Below the pieces are notes generated by a model that was not told the DNA's origin, did not search any database, and worked only from the letters and a program-made list of their open reading frames with translations. A program made the position numbers and the translations under genes. Of a stretch of 64,000 nt of DNA, positions 1 to 9,418 are shown piece after piece. Position 1 is the first letter of the stretch. The number at the start of each line of letters is the position of its first letter. The DNA comes from a bacterium (GTDB lineage: Bacteria; Babelota; Babeliae; Babelales; Babelaceae): assembly GCA_023428375.1 (NCBI GenBank), contig JAEYYR010000002.1, positions 62,001 to 126,000 on the forward strand. The letters run 5' to 3'.

Positions 1-2208
1 AATAGACATATCTTTAGTGATTGGAAATTGTAGTTCGGTATTAATCCAAAATGCTTTTTTACCACCGATTGAATTTGTTTGTAAGCGTGTACCTGTTGGT
101 GACACTCCTTCAGGATCAGTGGTTTTAACCACCAATGATGGCCCGATTTGACCAAATAAAAAACCTCTAACGCTTGAAAGACCACCAATATGGTACAGTT
201 CGCGATATGGCACATTATAGCCATGAAACTGACTTACAAAACCAAGATGTGTATGAGCATAGAATACTAAATCATATTCGCCGATTAATGGCGTATACCA
301 GCGGTAATCAAAATCTAATTTAACGTAGCCAAATTCGCCCTTACAATGAGGCACTGCAACCTTGCTACTAATCACCCATTGATGACCACGAGATGGGAAC
401 ATAGGGTGATTGCGTTTATCTTGCGCTGCAGAGAACATAACCCATACCAGGGTACCTGGGATAAAGCTGTCATCAAGCGTTTGTTGGAAGTTTTCACGGA
501 ATGCTGAATATTCACCTAAGAATCCTGCAACCGGACGTCTTTCATAACGAATGCGTTCTGCGCCAGATTCTACAAATAATTGTGTTTGGTTCCAACCAAC
601 TGGTGTATGGCCAATAATGCCGTAGCCACCAGTGAGGCGTTCAACAGGAACTTGTTGTACGTTTGGAAAATCATCATATGCAGAGCGACGATGATAGGCA
701 TCAAGAGATCCATATAATGGATGTCCAAAGAGCCATGGATTACTAATAGTTCCAGCAACCATCTGATCTTGTTTAGAGTAGGTACCATTAACGTTATATT
801 GAATACCGGTGCCGAGCATATTGGTATCTTGGAATCCAAAACCAACTTTTGCGCCATCAGCGGGAGATTGAATATCGTCCACACCACCAAAACCTACTTG
901 CCAGAAGATTTTACCGGTTTTGACTTCTTTCAATAACAATTCAAGGTCAGCATTTTCTTCATCGAGACGAGTAATGTGCCAATTAACACCGTCTTTAGGA
1001 TCAAAATAACCAAGTCTTTCAACATTACGTTTTGATTCATCCATTTTGAACGACGTAAGTTTTTCGCCTTCATTAATCAATATTTGACGACGAATAACAT
1101 TATCACGGGTTTTCTTGTTACCTTGTATGATAATACGATTTACGGTAACACATTTACCAAGATCACTATTAAATTCAACGGTCACTGTCTTTGAATCATG
1201 ATCTGGAACGATTGAGGGTTGAATTTCAGCGTTAACAAATCCATGCTCACCCCAAACTAATCGTAAATTTTCCATCGATTGACGAATAAGTTCTTTAGAA
1301 TAAAGCATGCCAGGTTTGATAAGAAGCACATTTAATAATTGTTGTTCGGTTACAAGATCATTTCCTGTAGCGCGTACATCAGTAATAAGATATTGCTCGC
1401 CTTCTTCAATAAAATACGTAACATTTATGTCGCTTGATTGTTCATTCATATCTACTTGAACATCAATAACTTTAGCTGTCATAAAGCCATTACTTTGATA
1501 GGCGTTTTCGATTACGAATTTATCATATTCGATTGCATCCGGCTGATAAATCCCCGCTTTCATGATAGGGGCTAAAATCCAATCTTCACGAGTGAATATC
1601 AATCCACGCAAAGTTCTTGATGAAATGCATTTGTTGCCGATAAAATTTACGCGTTTTACGCGAGAAATGCACCCTTCTTGAATGGTAAAGACAGCGTTGT
1701 ACCCGGTGCCTGAAACAGAAGGTTCAAGCGATTCGTAGATTTTAGCGTTATGATAATTTTTTTCGGTGTAAAGCTTTTTGATTTGTTGTGAGAGAAGTTG
1801 AATTTCTTCATCATTGAGAGCTTTAATATCCTCAAAGACAATTTTCTTTTGGATTTCATCTTCAGTCAGATGATCATTGCCAACAAACACAAAGCCTTCT
1901 ACGCGTTTCTTTTCATCAACGATTATATAAAGCTGAATCTCATTTGCGGATAATTCTTGTTTGACGACCGTGACGTTGTTGAAAAAACCTAGCTTTAAGA
2001 CGGAGCGGATTAATTGTGCCGATTTGTCCGGACGATATGAATCTCCTTCAGCAAAGGGTAATTTTGCCTTAATAGCTTCTGATGACACCGTTGTATTACC
2101 AAATACTTTAATTTCGGTAATTTTTTGTTCTGTGTAAATAAAAGCCGAGACTGACATCGCGAAAATCAACAGCATGTTGTTATACCATTTATTGCGATAG
2201 TGTGACAT
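1..2208 (-). CDS. bamA: Outer membrane protein assembly factor BamA (3' end outside window)
   Basis: BamA is the Omp85 protein that folds and inserts beta-barrel proteins into the outer membrane. The leftward frame is open from an ATG at 2208 to the window edge (736 codons). A short signal-peptide-like stretch (MLLIFAMSVSAF) is followed by a POTRA-type start (EIKVFGNTTVSSEAI, then LKLGFFNNVTV). The last codons in the window read FWINTELQFPI, the style of the final barrel strands of BamA, so only a short C-terminal piece is missing. The SD is AGGAG just upstream of the ATG. The gene is divergent from cysS. Its presence marks the cell as a diderm. The family call is strong; the number of POTRA repeats was not counted. 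Confidence 0.9.
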   Translation of the reverse strand, partial: MSHYRNKWYNNMLLIFAMSVSAFIYTEQKITEIKVFGNTTVSSEAIKAKLPFAEGDSYRPDKSAQLIRSVLKLGFFNNVTVVKQELSANEIQLYIIVDEKKRVEGFVFVGNDHLTEDEIQKKIVFEDIKALNDEEIQLLSQQIKKLYTEKNYHNAKIYESLEPSVSGTGYNAVFTIQEGCISRVKRVNFIGNKCISSRTLRGLIFTREDWILAPIMKAGIYQPDAIEYDKFVIENAYQSNGFMTAKVIDVQVDMNEQSSDINVTYFIEEGEQYLITDVRATGNDLVTEQQLLNVLLIKPGMLYSKELIRQSMENLRLVWGEHGFVNAEIQPSIVPDHDSKTVTVEFNSDLGKCVTVNRIIIQGNKKTRDNVIRRQILINEGEKLTSFKMDESKRNVERLGYFDPKDGVNWHITRLDEENADLELLLKEVKTGKIFWQVGFGGVDDIQSPADGAKVGFGFQDTNMLGTGIQYNVNGTYSKQDQMVAGTISNPWLFGHPLYGSLDAYHRRSAYDDFPNVQQVPVERLTGGYGIIGHTPVGWNQTQLFVESGAERIRYERRPVAGFLGEYSAFRENFQQTLDDSFIPGTLVWVMFSAAQDKRNHPMFPSRGHQWVISSKVAVPHCKGEFGYVKLDFDYRWYTPLIGEYDLVFYAHTHLGFVSQFHGYNVPYRELYHIGGLSSVRGFLFGQIGPSLVVKTTDPEGVSPTGTRLQTNSIGGKKAFWINTELQFPITKDMSI

Positions 2209-2331
2209 TCCTACGCTCCTGCACCTATGCGGTGTATATTTATCCTCGGGTCACTTTATGATACTCTTTTTGTAAAAATTGACTAGTGCGTGATATCCTT
2301 AAACGATATTTAACATCCCCAGGGAGTACCC

Positions 2332-3651
2332 ATGGTATTACAGTTGACCAACACCTTAACCGGTAAAAAAGAGCGTATTAATGCAGAAAATAAGTCTATA
2401 ACCATGTATGTATGTGGTATTACTCCCTATGATTATGCGCATGTTGGTCATGGCCGTTGTTATGTCACATTTGATATGTTGTATCGCTTGTTATTACAAA
2501 AAGGATACCATGTAACATATGCACGAAATTTTACTGATATTGATGATAAATTATTGAATCGTTCCGAAAAAGAATTTGGAACACCATTTAGATACACTGA
2601 AATCGCTCAGCGTTACATTAACGCATATCATGAAGATATGAAGGGATTACAATGCTTATCCCCATCGCATGAGCCATTAGTTACTGAACATATTCCACAA
2701 ATAATTTCATTCATAGAGTCTTTAATTGAAAAAGGACATGCCTATGTTGCTGGAAACGATGTTTATTATCGTATTACTTCTTTTCCTTCATATGGTACGT
2801 TATCAAAACAACAAATTAATGAACTTCGTGCTGGCGCTCGCGTAGAACAAAGTGATATAAAGGAAGATCCTTTAGACTTTGCTTTGTGGAAGGGGGAAGA
2901 TGAGGGTGCGTTTTGGAAAAGTCCATGGGGATATGGAAGACCTGGTTGGCACATCGAATGTTCCGTTTTATCTGATGTATATCTTGGCAAAAATATAGAT
3001 ATTCATGGCGGTGGGATGGATCTTATGTTCCCACATCATGAAAACGAACGCGCTCAATCAGATGCATTCCACCATCATTCAGTGGTTAAATTATGGGCAC
3101 ACAATGCATTTGTCCGTATTAATCAGGAAAAAATGTCTAAATCGCTCGGTAATTTTTTTACGTTGCGTGATGTATTTAAAGAATTTGATCCAATGGTTGT
3201 ACGCTACATGATTCTGACCCATCATTATCGCTCCCCGCTAGATTTTTCATTTGATGAATTAACGGAACTTACGAAAGTATATCAACGCTTGTGCCGTATG
3301 TTTGAAAATACGCAAGCAATGCCAATCGAACAGAGTTCAGTTGCACAGCGAATGCTTGAAGTGATTTCTGATGATCTTAATACCCCAGGAATGTTGGGAG
3401 TTTTATACGAGAATAGTGCATTGCTTCGTGAAAATGCACAAGAGCGGGGTGGTGTTAAATCATTCTTACAAGAAATTGCGGGATTAAAGTTGCAACCATT
3501 AGCTGAAAAACAAATAGAAATCACCCCAGAAATTCAAGCATTACTTGAAGAGCGTACAAAAGCCCGTGAACAAAAAAATTGGGCACGGGCTGATGCAATT
3601 CGTGATGAATTAAATAAACTTGGTTATTCAATTCAAGATAAAAAAATTTAA
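2332..3651 (+). CDS. cysS: Cysteinyl-tRNA synthetase
   Basis: CysRS charges tRNA-Cys with cysteine in the cytoplasm. The 439-residue protein has the class I signature HVGHGR (HIGH variant) near residue 38 and the KMSKS loop (EKMSKSLGNF). The zinc ligands of the family are visible: the Cys in MYVCGITPYD, the Cys in WHIECSV, and His/Glu in FPHHENERAQ. Length is slightly below the usual 460 or so. An SD (GGGAG) lies 6-7 bases before the ATG. The gene ends tail to tail with the thioredoxin gene, the two stop codons overlapping by four bases. Confidence 0.97.
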   Translation: MVLQLTNTLTGKKERINAENKSITMYVCGITPYDYAHVGHGRCYVTFDMLYRLLLQKGYHVTYARNFTDIDDKLLNRSEKEFGTPFRYTEIAQRYINAYHEDMKGLQCLSPSHEPLVTEHIPQIISFIESLIEKGHAYVAGNDVYYRITSFPSYGTLSKQQINELRAGARVEQSDIKEDPLDFALWKGEDEGAFWKSPWGYGRPGWHIECSVLSDVYLGKNIDIHGGGMDLMFPHHENERAQSDAFHHHSVVKLWAHNAFVRINQEKMSKSLGNFFTLRDVFKEFDPMVVRYMILTHHYRSPLDFSFDELTELTKVYQRLCRMFENTQAMPIEQSSVAQRMLEVISDDLNTPGMLGVLYENSALLRENAQERGGVKSFLQEIAGLKLQPLAEKQIEITPEIQALLEERTKAREQKNWARADAIRDELNKLGYSIQDKKI

Positions 3652-3968
3652 GCCAAGTATTTTTTAATATCAGCTTTTAGGTCATCGGCAGAGCGGTAAC
3701 CAACTACTTTGCCCATGACCTGTTTGTCTTTAATAAATACAAATGTAGGTACTGAAGTTACGCCAAATTGCACAGCAAGATCACGTGCTTCATCAACGTT
3801 CAATTGAGCAAAAATATATTGCTCGCCCAATTCTTTTTCTAATGCTTCAAATACCGGTTTTACCATTTGGCATGGACCGCACCATGTAGCAAAAATATCA
3901 ACAATAATTGGTTTTGATGATTGTTCGAGCACTTCTGTGCTATTTTGTTTAGTAAGTGGTATTACCAT
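3648..3968 (-). CDS. trxA: Thioredoxin
   Basis: A 106-residue thioredoxin that reduces protein disulfides in the cytoplasm. The redox motif WCGPC is intact, preceded by IVDIFAT, and the cis-proline loop is seen as VTSVPTFVFI. There is no signal peptide. The SD AAAGGAAA precedes the start. It is transcribed leftward from a divergent promoter region shared with the Bax-inhibitor-like gene and overlaps the cysS stop by four bases. Thioredoxin reductase is not in the window. Confidence 0.97.
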   Translation of the reverse strand: MVIPLTKQNSTEVLEQSSKPIIVDIFATWCGPCQMVKPVFEALEKELGEQYIFAQLNVDEARDLAVQFGVTSVPTFVFIKDKQVMGKVVGYRSADDLKADIKKYLA

Positions 3969-4077
3969 AGAAATTTCCTTTAACTTTTGGGTATGATTAC
4001 TAAGGTTATAACTGCTTGATGAAAAAATCTAATGTTCATGATTTTTGCTCTATCCATGGGTAAGAGTATGAACCATG

Positions 4078-4106
4078 ATGACAGTTTTAAGGAAAATGGT
4101 TATAAT
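4078..4106 (+). promoter_or_regulatory. Sigma70-like promoter for the Bax-inhibitor-like gene
   Basis: ATGACA (4078-4083) and TATAAT (4101-4106) are separated by 17 bases, 35 bases before the start codon of the next gene. The -10 is a perfect match and the -35 matches at five of six positions. No transcript start has been shown. Confidence 0.6.
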
Positions 4107-4141
4107 AGAAATTAATTTATTAGTGAGAGAAAGGGTATTGT

Positions 4142-4846
4142 ATGAGTCGTTATAATTCAGACGGTGGATCACGAACCGGTATTTTCAGTGATGTGTTATC
4201 TCGTGTATTTGCATGGATGTCTTTTGGCTTGTTGATTACTGCAGGCGTTTCATTTTTTGTATTCAAAAATCCTGCATGGCAAATGGCGATTGTATCTAAT
4301 CCTTGGATATTCATCGGATTAATGATTGCTCAGTTGGCAGCGGTACTAGTGTTAAGTGCTGGCATCCAACGCATTTCTTTTAGCACGGGATTTTTGTTAT
4401 TTACGTTATATTCGATTTTAAATGGCTTGACGCTATCAACTATTTTCTTGGTCTATACGACAGCATCAATCGTATCAACCTTCTTGGTTACCGCAGTTAT
4501 GTTTGGTGGTATGGCGTTGTATGGCTATTATACTGACGCAGATTTGTCAGCATACGGCACCTATTTTAAAATGGCATTATGGGGAATGATTCTTGCTTTG
4601 CTGATTAACATGTTCTTACGTAGCAGCATGTTTGATTTGTTTATTTCAATCATAGGCGTGGTATTGTTTTCAGCACTTACTGCGTATGATGTTCAGCGCA
4701 TTCGCCAAATATCATTCTATTTATTAGATCGTGGTGAAGAGGCAGATAAAGTTGCTCTGATCGGTGCATTACAATTGTATTTAGATTTCATTAACCTATT
4801 TATTTATCTTTTGCGTTTAATGGGACAACGACGCGATAACGAATAG
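4142..4846 (+). CDS. Bax inhibitor-1/YccA family membrane protein
   Basis: This is a 234-residue integral membrane protein with about seven hydrophobic segments. It matches the BI-1/YccA (UPF0005) family in overall design: short polar N-terminus, closely spaced helices, and a C-terminal part with LTAYDVQRIR and a final hydrophobic segment with LYLDFINLFIYLLRL, typical of bacterial members. Family members are calcium-leak channels or modulators of the FtsH membrane protease; which applies here cannot be read from sequence. AGAGAAAGGG is the SD. The next gene starts 26 bases after the stop, and the hairpin that probably ends this transcript lies inside that gene's first codons (4895-4927). Confidence 0.9.
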   Translation: MSRYNSDGGSRTGIFSDVLSRVFAWMSFGLLITAGVSFFVFKNPAWQMAIVSNPWIFIGLMIAQLAAVLVLSAGIQRISFSTGFLLFTLYSILNGLTLSTIFLVYTTASIVSTFLVTAVMFGGMALYGYYTDADLSAYGTYFKMALWGMILALLINMFLRSSMFDLFISIIGVVLFSALTAYDVQRIRQISFYLLDRGEEADKVALIGALQLYLDFINLFIYLLRLMGQRRDNE

Positions 4847-4871
4847 AAGTTCTTAAACGGGGGGAAGTAGT

Positions 4872-6461
4872 ATGAACATTAAAAAACTATTAATGGTGGC
4901 CGTTTCAGCGGGCCACCTTTTTTCTTTTGAAGATCCAAACAAAGTAGATATTGCTCAAAAATTAAAAACGGCAGAGGATCTGGTTGCAAAAGCAATAAAT
5001 TATTTAGAAGAATCACCAGTACAGGTTGCTTTTCGAGCTTTTCAGCATGATTCAAGTTGGCGCCGTGGTGAAATGCAACCTTTTGTTATTAACCAAGATG
5101 CGTATATGGTGGTTAATGCAGATGAGCAACTCATTTGGCAAGATGTTTCAACCTTAACTTCAATAGGCAAAGTATCATTGTTTGAGGAAATGCAAGGTCT
5201 AGGACAAGATGGAGGTTGGGTAAATTACATTTGGAACAATGCCTTGTTCCATGCCTATGTGCGAACTACGACTAAAGACAATCAAACATTTATTATAGGT
5301 GTTGGATTTTATCCGGAAGATCAAAAATTTACCGCCCAATATTTAGTAAATCATATTATTGAATTATGTCAGGTTGATGGTTGTCGTTCAATTTTTAAAG
5401 CATTGAAAGACAATGATGAACGCGTTGTTTTTGGACCTGTTGGTCTTTGGATTATGGATGATAGCGGTACGGTACGTTCTTGCTCATCAGATTCATGCAA
5501 AACAGGAAAAAAATTGTTATGGCAAGATACCATTCTTAATGGCCTTGGTGATAATGATGAAGCATGGATAAATGATTTTTATAATGGCGCAAATCGTACG
5601 ATGTATGTAAAACGTTTTAATACTGATGAACATTCATACATAATTGGTGCGCATTTTTATGATGATATAGATCAAGACTCTTTAAAAAGTTTAGTAAAGC
5701 GCACGGCACAATATATCAAACTTAATGCAGCAGATGTAAAAAATGGATTAATTCGTGCCCCATCTAGTGATTTTATTAAAGGTTCAATGGGCGCGATTAT
5801 TTTTGATGATAATAATAATCTCATTATGGACTATCGTGATAAAAATATGAGTTCTCCTCTGCATCTTGATGAAATACGTTCAATTATTGGAGATGAACCT
5901 GCAAAATTTGTACAGATTTATCAGCGACGTGCATATAAAAATATTTATATCGAACGTGTAGTTACTCAGTATGGCGTATTTTTTGTAGCGGCGGGAGCTT
6001 GGGATCTTAATAAGGCGCATAATGTTCATAGCATGGTTAATCGTGCAGTTGAAACATTGAATGTTCTGCCATTGTCCCAAGCACTAGCAACCTTCTCTGA
6101 AGGAAATTCTGATTTCTTACGCGGTGATATCTCAATAGCAGTATATACCCATGACGGCACCACGCTTGTTGATGGTATTAATAAAAATCAAATATGGAAA
6201 AATTGTAAGGATCAGCTTGATGATAATGGTCGAAACATATTTGATACTATGCTTACTGATGCATCAGATGCAGGTTCTTGGGTTGATTCTCCCATGCACC
6301 AGGCAAATCGCCGCATATTTGTAAAATTAGTTACATTGCCGTACCAAATTAGTGACACTTCAAAATTGAATGGTTCTGAAATGGTGGTAACAGAAGAAGA
6401 TCCTGCTATCGAAGAATATAAAAACTCAACGATAATAGTTGCTTCACATTATTATCTATAA
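4872..6461 (+). CDS. Exported protein with four tandem Cache-like domains
   Basis: A 529-residue protein with an N-terminal signal peptide (MNIKKLLMVAVSAGHLFSFE). The rest divides into four related units of about 110-120 residues. Each has a strand pair with a D/N-rich turn, a WQD- or IW-type motif (LIWQDVS, LLWQDTI, QIWKNCK), a WVN/WIN/WVD segment and a closing strand such as YIIGAHFY or FIIGVGFY. This is the pattern of single Cache (sCache_2-like) sensing domains. No transmembrane helix or output domain (HAMP, kinase, MCP) follows, so it is probably a free periplasmic or secreted ligand-binding protein. The SD is GGGGGAAG. The Cache assignment is from pattern recognition and is moderately sure; the ligand is unknown. 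Confidence 0.65.
   Translation: MNIKKLLMVAVSAGHLFSFEDPNKVDIAQKLKTAEDLVAKAINYLEESPVQVAFRAFQHDSSWRRGEMQPFVINQDAYMVVNADEQLIWQDVSTLTSIGKVSLFEEMQGLGQDGGWVNYIWNNALFHAYVRTTTKDNQTFIIGVGFYPEDQKFTAQYLVNHIIELCQVDGCRSIFKALKDNDERVVFGPVGLWIMDDSGTVRSCSSDSCKTGKKLLWQDTILNGLGDNDEAWINDFYNGANRTMYVKRFNTDEHSYIIGAHFYDDIDQDSLKSLVKRTAQYIKLNAADVKNGLIRAPSSDFIKGSMGAIIFDDNNNLIMDYRDKNMSSPLHLDEIRSIIGDEPAKFVQIYQRRAYKNIYIERVVTQYGVFFVAAGAWDLNKAHNVHSMVNRAVETLNVLPLSQALATFSEGNSDFLRGDISIAVYTHDGTTLVDGINKNQIWKNCKDQLDDNGRNIFDTMLTDASDAGSWVDSPMHQANRRIFVKLVTLPYQISDTSKLNGSEMVVTEEDPAIEEYKNSTIIVASHYYL
4895..4927 (+). terminator. Hairpin with T-tract inside the signal-peptide codons
   Basis: GGTGGCC (4895-4901) and GGCCACC (4911-4917) form a perfect 7-bp GC-rich stem with a 9-base loop. 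It is followed by T6, C and T4. By sequence it is a strong intrinsic terminator. It lies 23 bases inside the Cache-repeat gene and 49 bases after the stop of the Bax-inhibitor-like gene. Confidence 0.65.
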
Positions 6462-6469
6462 ATAATACA

Positions 6470-6500
6470 GGCGAAACCGAAATTGGTTTCGCCTTATTTT
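6470..6500 (+). terminator. Intrinsic terminator of the Cache-repeat gene
   Basis: GGCGAAACC (6470-6478) pairs with GGTTTCGCC (6485-6493) around a 6-base loop, followed by TTATTTT. It starts 8 bases after the stop codon. Confidence 0.85.
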
Positions 6501-6534
6501 GCTATCTTCCCCGCTAATTAGAGAAAGTGATGGC

Positions 6535-7683
6535 ATGTTTATTCTTTTAATGGTTGCAGCGATTATTAGCTTTGCCAATGATAATTCTCAAGAAATTAAC
6601 AAAGATTCTTTAAAAAAATACTTTAAAGGCGAATTCACGTATAAGGTATTAACAGGACCTCTTTTTGTCGAAAAAATTCCTAAACTTGCTGAGCTTGAAG
6701 AGTCGGATCATGAAGATTTTGAGATATTGCTCAAAAATTTTGAATATTGTTTTACACTGCAACATGAAAAAGATCGTATAGAAAGAGAGCAAAATCAGAA
6801 TGCCATAACGATACAATCTAACCAGCTTTATAAAGAATTTAGGAGAGATCTAGCACTCAAGCTTTTTAGTTGCCCAAAATGTTCAAAACAGGAAATTTTG
6901 AATGGAGTTCTCAATACTTTTTGCGTCGATATGCAATCATTTATCGAAGCGTTGTATACATTAAAAAACGATACGAATCAACAAGGGAATTTTTTGCATC
7001 ATTTTTCCAATGGCTTGCTAAAATATCAAGTATTTAAAAGAACAAAATTAGATAGGTCTCTAGAGATTGCATTAAATACGCTTATGTTAATTAGAAGCAA
7101 TGGGCGCAAAAATTATACATTAGGGTCTGTTGTCGAGTCGATTAGATCATATGGAGAATGTCGTCTGGATTTATTTGAAGAATTGTTGCGCTTATCTATC
7201 AAGAATGGTTGGAATCGTTTTTATTCATATCCCATTAATTTTTTTCTAAGTGACCAAATTCTTTGTTTGTTACATGGTACAAATGTCCGTTTTTTAAAAG
7301 ATTCAGAAGATATAGATCTTAAAAAATTTGAAGAAAATTCTGTCTTATTGATTAAATGCGCAAAATTATATAAAAAATTGCACAGATTTGCATTTCGAGT
7401 AAATGCGTTACATTTAAATAATTTTGAAAGTACTATCTATTCATCAAGTGTTTTGAATACACCTGCGTTGTATATGAACTATATAAAATCTCAACGCAAC
7501 AATCATTGGCTCAATAAGTATGTTCGCACTTTGTTTAGTGAACGAGCAGGTTATATTAATCAAGATGATATTGAAGAAGAAGCAAGGATTGAAGAAATTT
7601 TGAGTGAGATAGTATATCGGGTTTTTGATGAATATGGACTTGTGGATGCATTACCTCATTCTGAATATTTATTTGAATCATAA
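6535..7683 (+). CDS. Exported protein of unknown function (382 aa)
   Basis: I do not recognise this protein. I place the start at the ATG at 6535, not at the in-frame TTG at 6499. The ATG has GAGAAAG seven bases upstream and gives a signal peptide (MFILLMVAAIISFANDN), while the TTG lies in the T-tract of the preceding terminator. The mature part is mostly helical and charged, with a CPKCSKQEI segment (a single CxxC) around residue 117 and an acidic helix near the C-terminus. No membrane segment follows the signal peptide. It could be a periplasmic or secreted host-interaction protein, but nothing in the sequence shows a function. Confidence 0.75.
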   Translation: MFILLMVAAIISFANDNSQEINKDSLKKYFKGEFTYKVLTGPLFVEKIPKLAELEESDHEDFEILLKNFEYCFTLQHEKDRIEREQNQNAITIQSNQLYKEFRRDLALKLFSCPKCSKQEILNGVLNTFCVDMQSFIEALYTLKNDTNQQGNFLHHFSNGLLKYQVFKRTKLDRSLEIALNTLMLIRSNGRKNYTLGSVVESIRSYGECRLDLFEELLRLSIKNGWNRFYSYPINFFLSDQILCLLHGTNVRFLKDSEDIDLKKFEENSVLLIKCAKLYKKLHRFAFRVNALHLNNFESTIYSSSVLNTPALYMNYIKSQRNNHWLNKYVRTLFSERAGYINQDDIEEEARIEEILSEIVYRVFDEYGLVDALPHSEYLFES

Positions 7684-7755
7684 TTGTAAATACTCAAAAA
7701 CTTGATAAAGTACCTCACGGTTAACTATCATTGTTGCGTTAAAGGAGTTTTGAAG

Positions 7756-7962
7756 ATGAAGAAAATCATAATATTGTGTGTGTTTCACGCTATAATTCTC
7801 ACGCAAGATGTTCAAAAGCAATCAATCTCATCAACTGAAAATCCAAATCTAATTCGCTTGGAATTAAATAAAGAAAGAAAAAGAGAGCAACTTGAAGCCT
7901 CGTTGCGGCAAAATGAAGCTCCAAAAGTAGATAATATCACTCAAGCAAAGAAGCCAGAGTAA
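7756..7962 (+). CDS. Small exported protein (68 aa)
   Basis: The start is the ATG at 7756, because AAAGGAG (7741-7747) sits eight bases before it and the protein then begins with a clean signal peptide (MKKIIILCVFHAIILTQ). The mature part of about 50 residues is highly charged and Gln/Glu/Lys-rich (ERKREQLEASLRQNE), probably one helix with a disordered tail. The stop codon directly abuts the stop of the leftward alkylation-repair gene. Function unknown. Confidence 0.65.
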   Translation: MKKIIILCVFHAIILTQDVQKQSISSTENPNLIRLELNKERKREQLEASLRQNEAPKVDNITQAKKPE

Positions 7963-8676
7963 TTATTTTTTTAAACTTCTTAATGCTCTTTTTGCAATAT
8001 AGTGTGTGCTTTTATGCGGTGATTCTTCAAGCCATTTTTGGGTAATTTGTTCAACCCATGAAGGATGATCTTTTGCAGCATCATTGAGCCAGTTTCCAAC
8101 CGATTTTTGCACATATAATGATGCATCGGTTTTTAATGGTTCAATTATTATTAAAGCCAATTGTGGAGCAGTACGTAGTTGTTTTATCGATGCGCACCAA
8201 ACGCCGCGAGGCCGTGTAATTTCTGCTGCAAAACGACGAATTCTCTCTGATGAATGCAAGGTAAGTGGACCAAGGAGTTTGATAGCGTTGTTGAGTTCTT
8301 CAGCAACATATGGTCGTAACGAAAGCCATGCCCATTCACGTACTCCAGCATTTGCATCATCGGCAAGTGGCAACATTAATTTAATTTTTTCAGCAAGTGG
8401 AAGAGATTGCTGTGCAATTGCGTAACACACAATGCCGCGAATGGTATCGTTAGGATGGCTACGTAGCTCATAAATATAAGTAAAATCAAAATGCTTTATT
8501 AACAACGAACATGAGGCTTGCATGCGTTGTAAAATACCACCACTCATAGGTTCTGATGTTAATTGTAACGTATTAAACAATAATTGATTAAAATCAATTG
8601 ATAATACTTCCATCAAATTGGTAGATTCGGCGCCTTGATTAAGTTCTGCTACTCGTTGTGGTGATGGTTTTTTCAT
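7963..8676 (-). CDS. AlkC/AlkD-like DNA alkylation repair HEAT-repeat protein
   Basis: A 237-residue all-helical protein with repeated HEAT-like helix pairs. Segments such as HSSERIRRFAAEITRPRGVW, EPLKTDASLYVQKSVGNWL and NDAAKDHPSWV match the AlkC-type DNA glycosylase family, which removes N3- and N7-alkylated purines by gripping DNA with HEAT repeats. No signal peptide. It lies between a small exported protein (convergent) and a deacylase (divergent, 26 bases between starts). The family is fairly sure; glycosylase activity is inferred. Confidence 0.75.
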   Translation of the reverse strand: MKKPSPQRVAELNQGAESTNLMEVLSIDFNQLLFNTLQLTSEPMSGGILQRMQASCSLLIKHFDFTYIYELRSHPNDTIRGIVCYAIAQQSLPLAEKIKLMLPLADDANAGVREWAWLSLRPYVAEELNNAIKLLGPLTLHSSERIRRFAAEITRPRGVWCASIKQLRTAPQLALIIIEPLKTDASLYVQKSVGNWLNDAAKDHPSWVEQITQKWLEESPHKSTHYIAKRALRSLKK

Positions 8677-8702
8677 TAATATGCGTTATCCTGAATAATG
8701 TT

Positions 8703-9200
8703 ATGAAACACACAGTCCTATTATCTTATTTACAACAATATCATATTCCCTATATCTTGCATGAACATGAGCCAATTTTTACTTGTAATGATGGTGAACA
8801 TTTAAAAAGTGTAATTCCTGGACGACATAATAAAAATCTTTTTTTAAGTGATCCCAAAGGAATGCTTTTTTTAATTACGGTCCTAGATTCAAAACGTGTT
8901 GATTTAAAAGCGTTGGCTTTGCAATTGAATTGTAAACGATTCTCATTTGCAAGTGCTGAAGAATTATTTGCAAGACTGCAAGTGCTGCCAGGTTCGGTGA
9001 CGCCTTATGGATTGATGTTTAACTCTGCAAAAAATATTTCTTATTATATTGACGAAGATGTTATGGCTTCTGAATGGGTTAATTTTCATCCTTTGCGTAA
9101 TGATATGACGCTGTCTTTGAAGCCTGTAGATTTTATACAATTTTTAGAAATCGTAGGGCATCCGCTCAAAACACTTCAAATACCTGAAAAACTAGGTTGA
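8703..9200 (+). CDS. YbaK/ProX-type aminoacyl-tRNA deacylase
   Basis: A 165-residue protein of the YbaK/PrdX superfamily, which hydrolyses mischarged tRNA (for example Ala- or Cys-tRNA-Pro) in trans. Diagnostic pieces are HEHEPIFTC near the N-terminus, RHNKNLFLSD with the conserved lysine, and GSVTPYGLMF, the GxxxPxG loop of the family. The ATG at 8703 is chosen over an upstream in-frame start at 8658, which would overlap the divergent gene and add a non-conserved extension; its SD is weak. Stand-alone ProX/PrdX proteins of this length are common. The exact mischarged substrate cannot be told. Confidence 0.85.
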   Translation: MKHTVLLSYLQQYHIPYILHEHEPIFTCNDGEHLKSVIPGRHNKNLFLSDPKGMLFLITVLDSKRVDLKALALQLNCKRFSFASAEELFARLQVLPGSVTPYGLMFNSAKNISYYIDEDVMASEWVNFHPLRNDMTLSLKPVDFIQFLEIVGHPLKTLQIPEKLG

Positions 9201-9301
9201 TTTTGGTGATTTGGAGAAAAAGCTTACCTTTTTAGTAGAAATGAGTATATTAGGAACTAGATACATAACAGGGTTCTTATCGTACTAGATTCTCGTCACT
9301 T

Positions 9302-9329
9302 TTGTTTACACTTATCTTCATTGTATACA
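9302..9329 (+). promoter_or_regulatory. Possible promoter of the cold-shock gene
   Basis: TATACA (9324-9329) lies 16 bases after TTGTTT (9302-9307). The -35 match is poor. It would give a 5' leader of about 80 bases before the cold-shock gene; such leaders are often regulatory in this family. Confidence 0.3.
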
Positions 9330-9418
9330 CATAGTTTTCAGAATGTTGATCGATATCGGGCGATAATAGTCGGATATGTTTGTATTGTGTTTATTTTTTT
9401 ATTGTAAGGATATCGATT

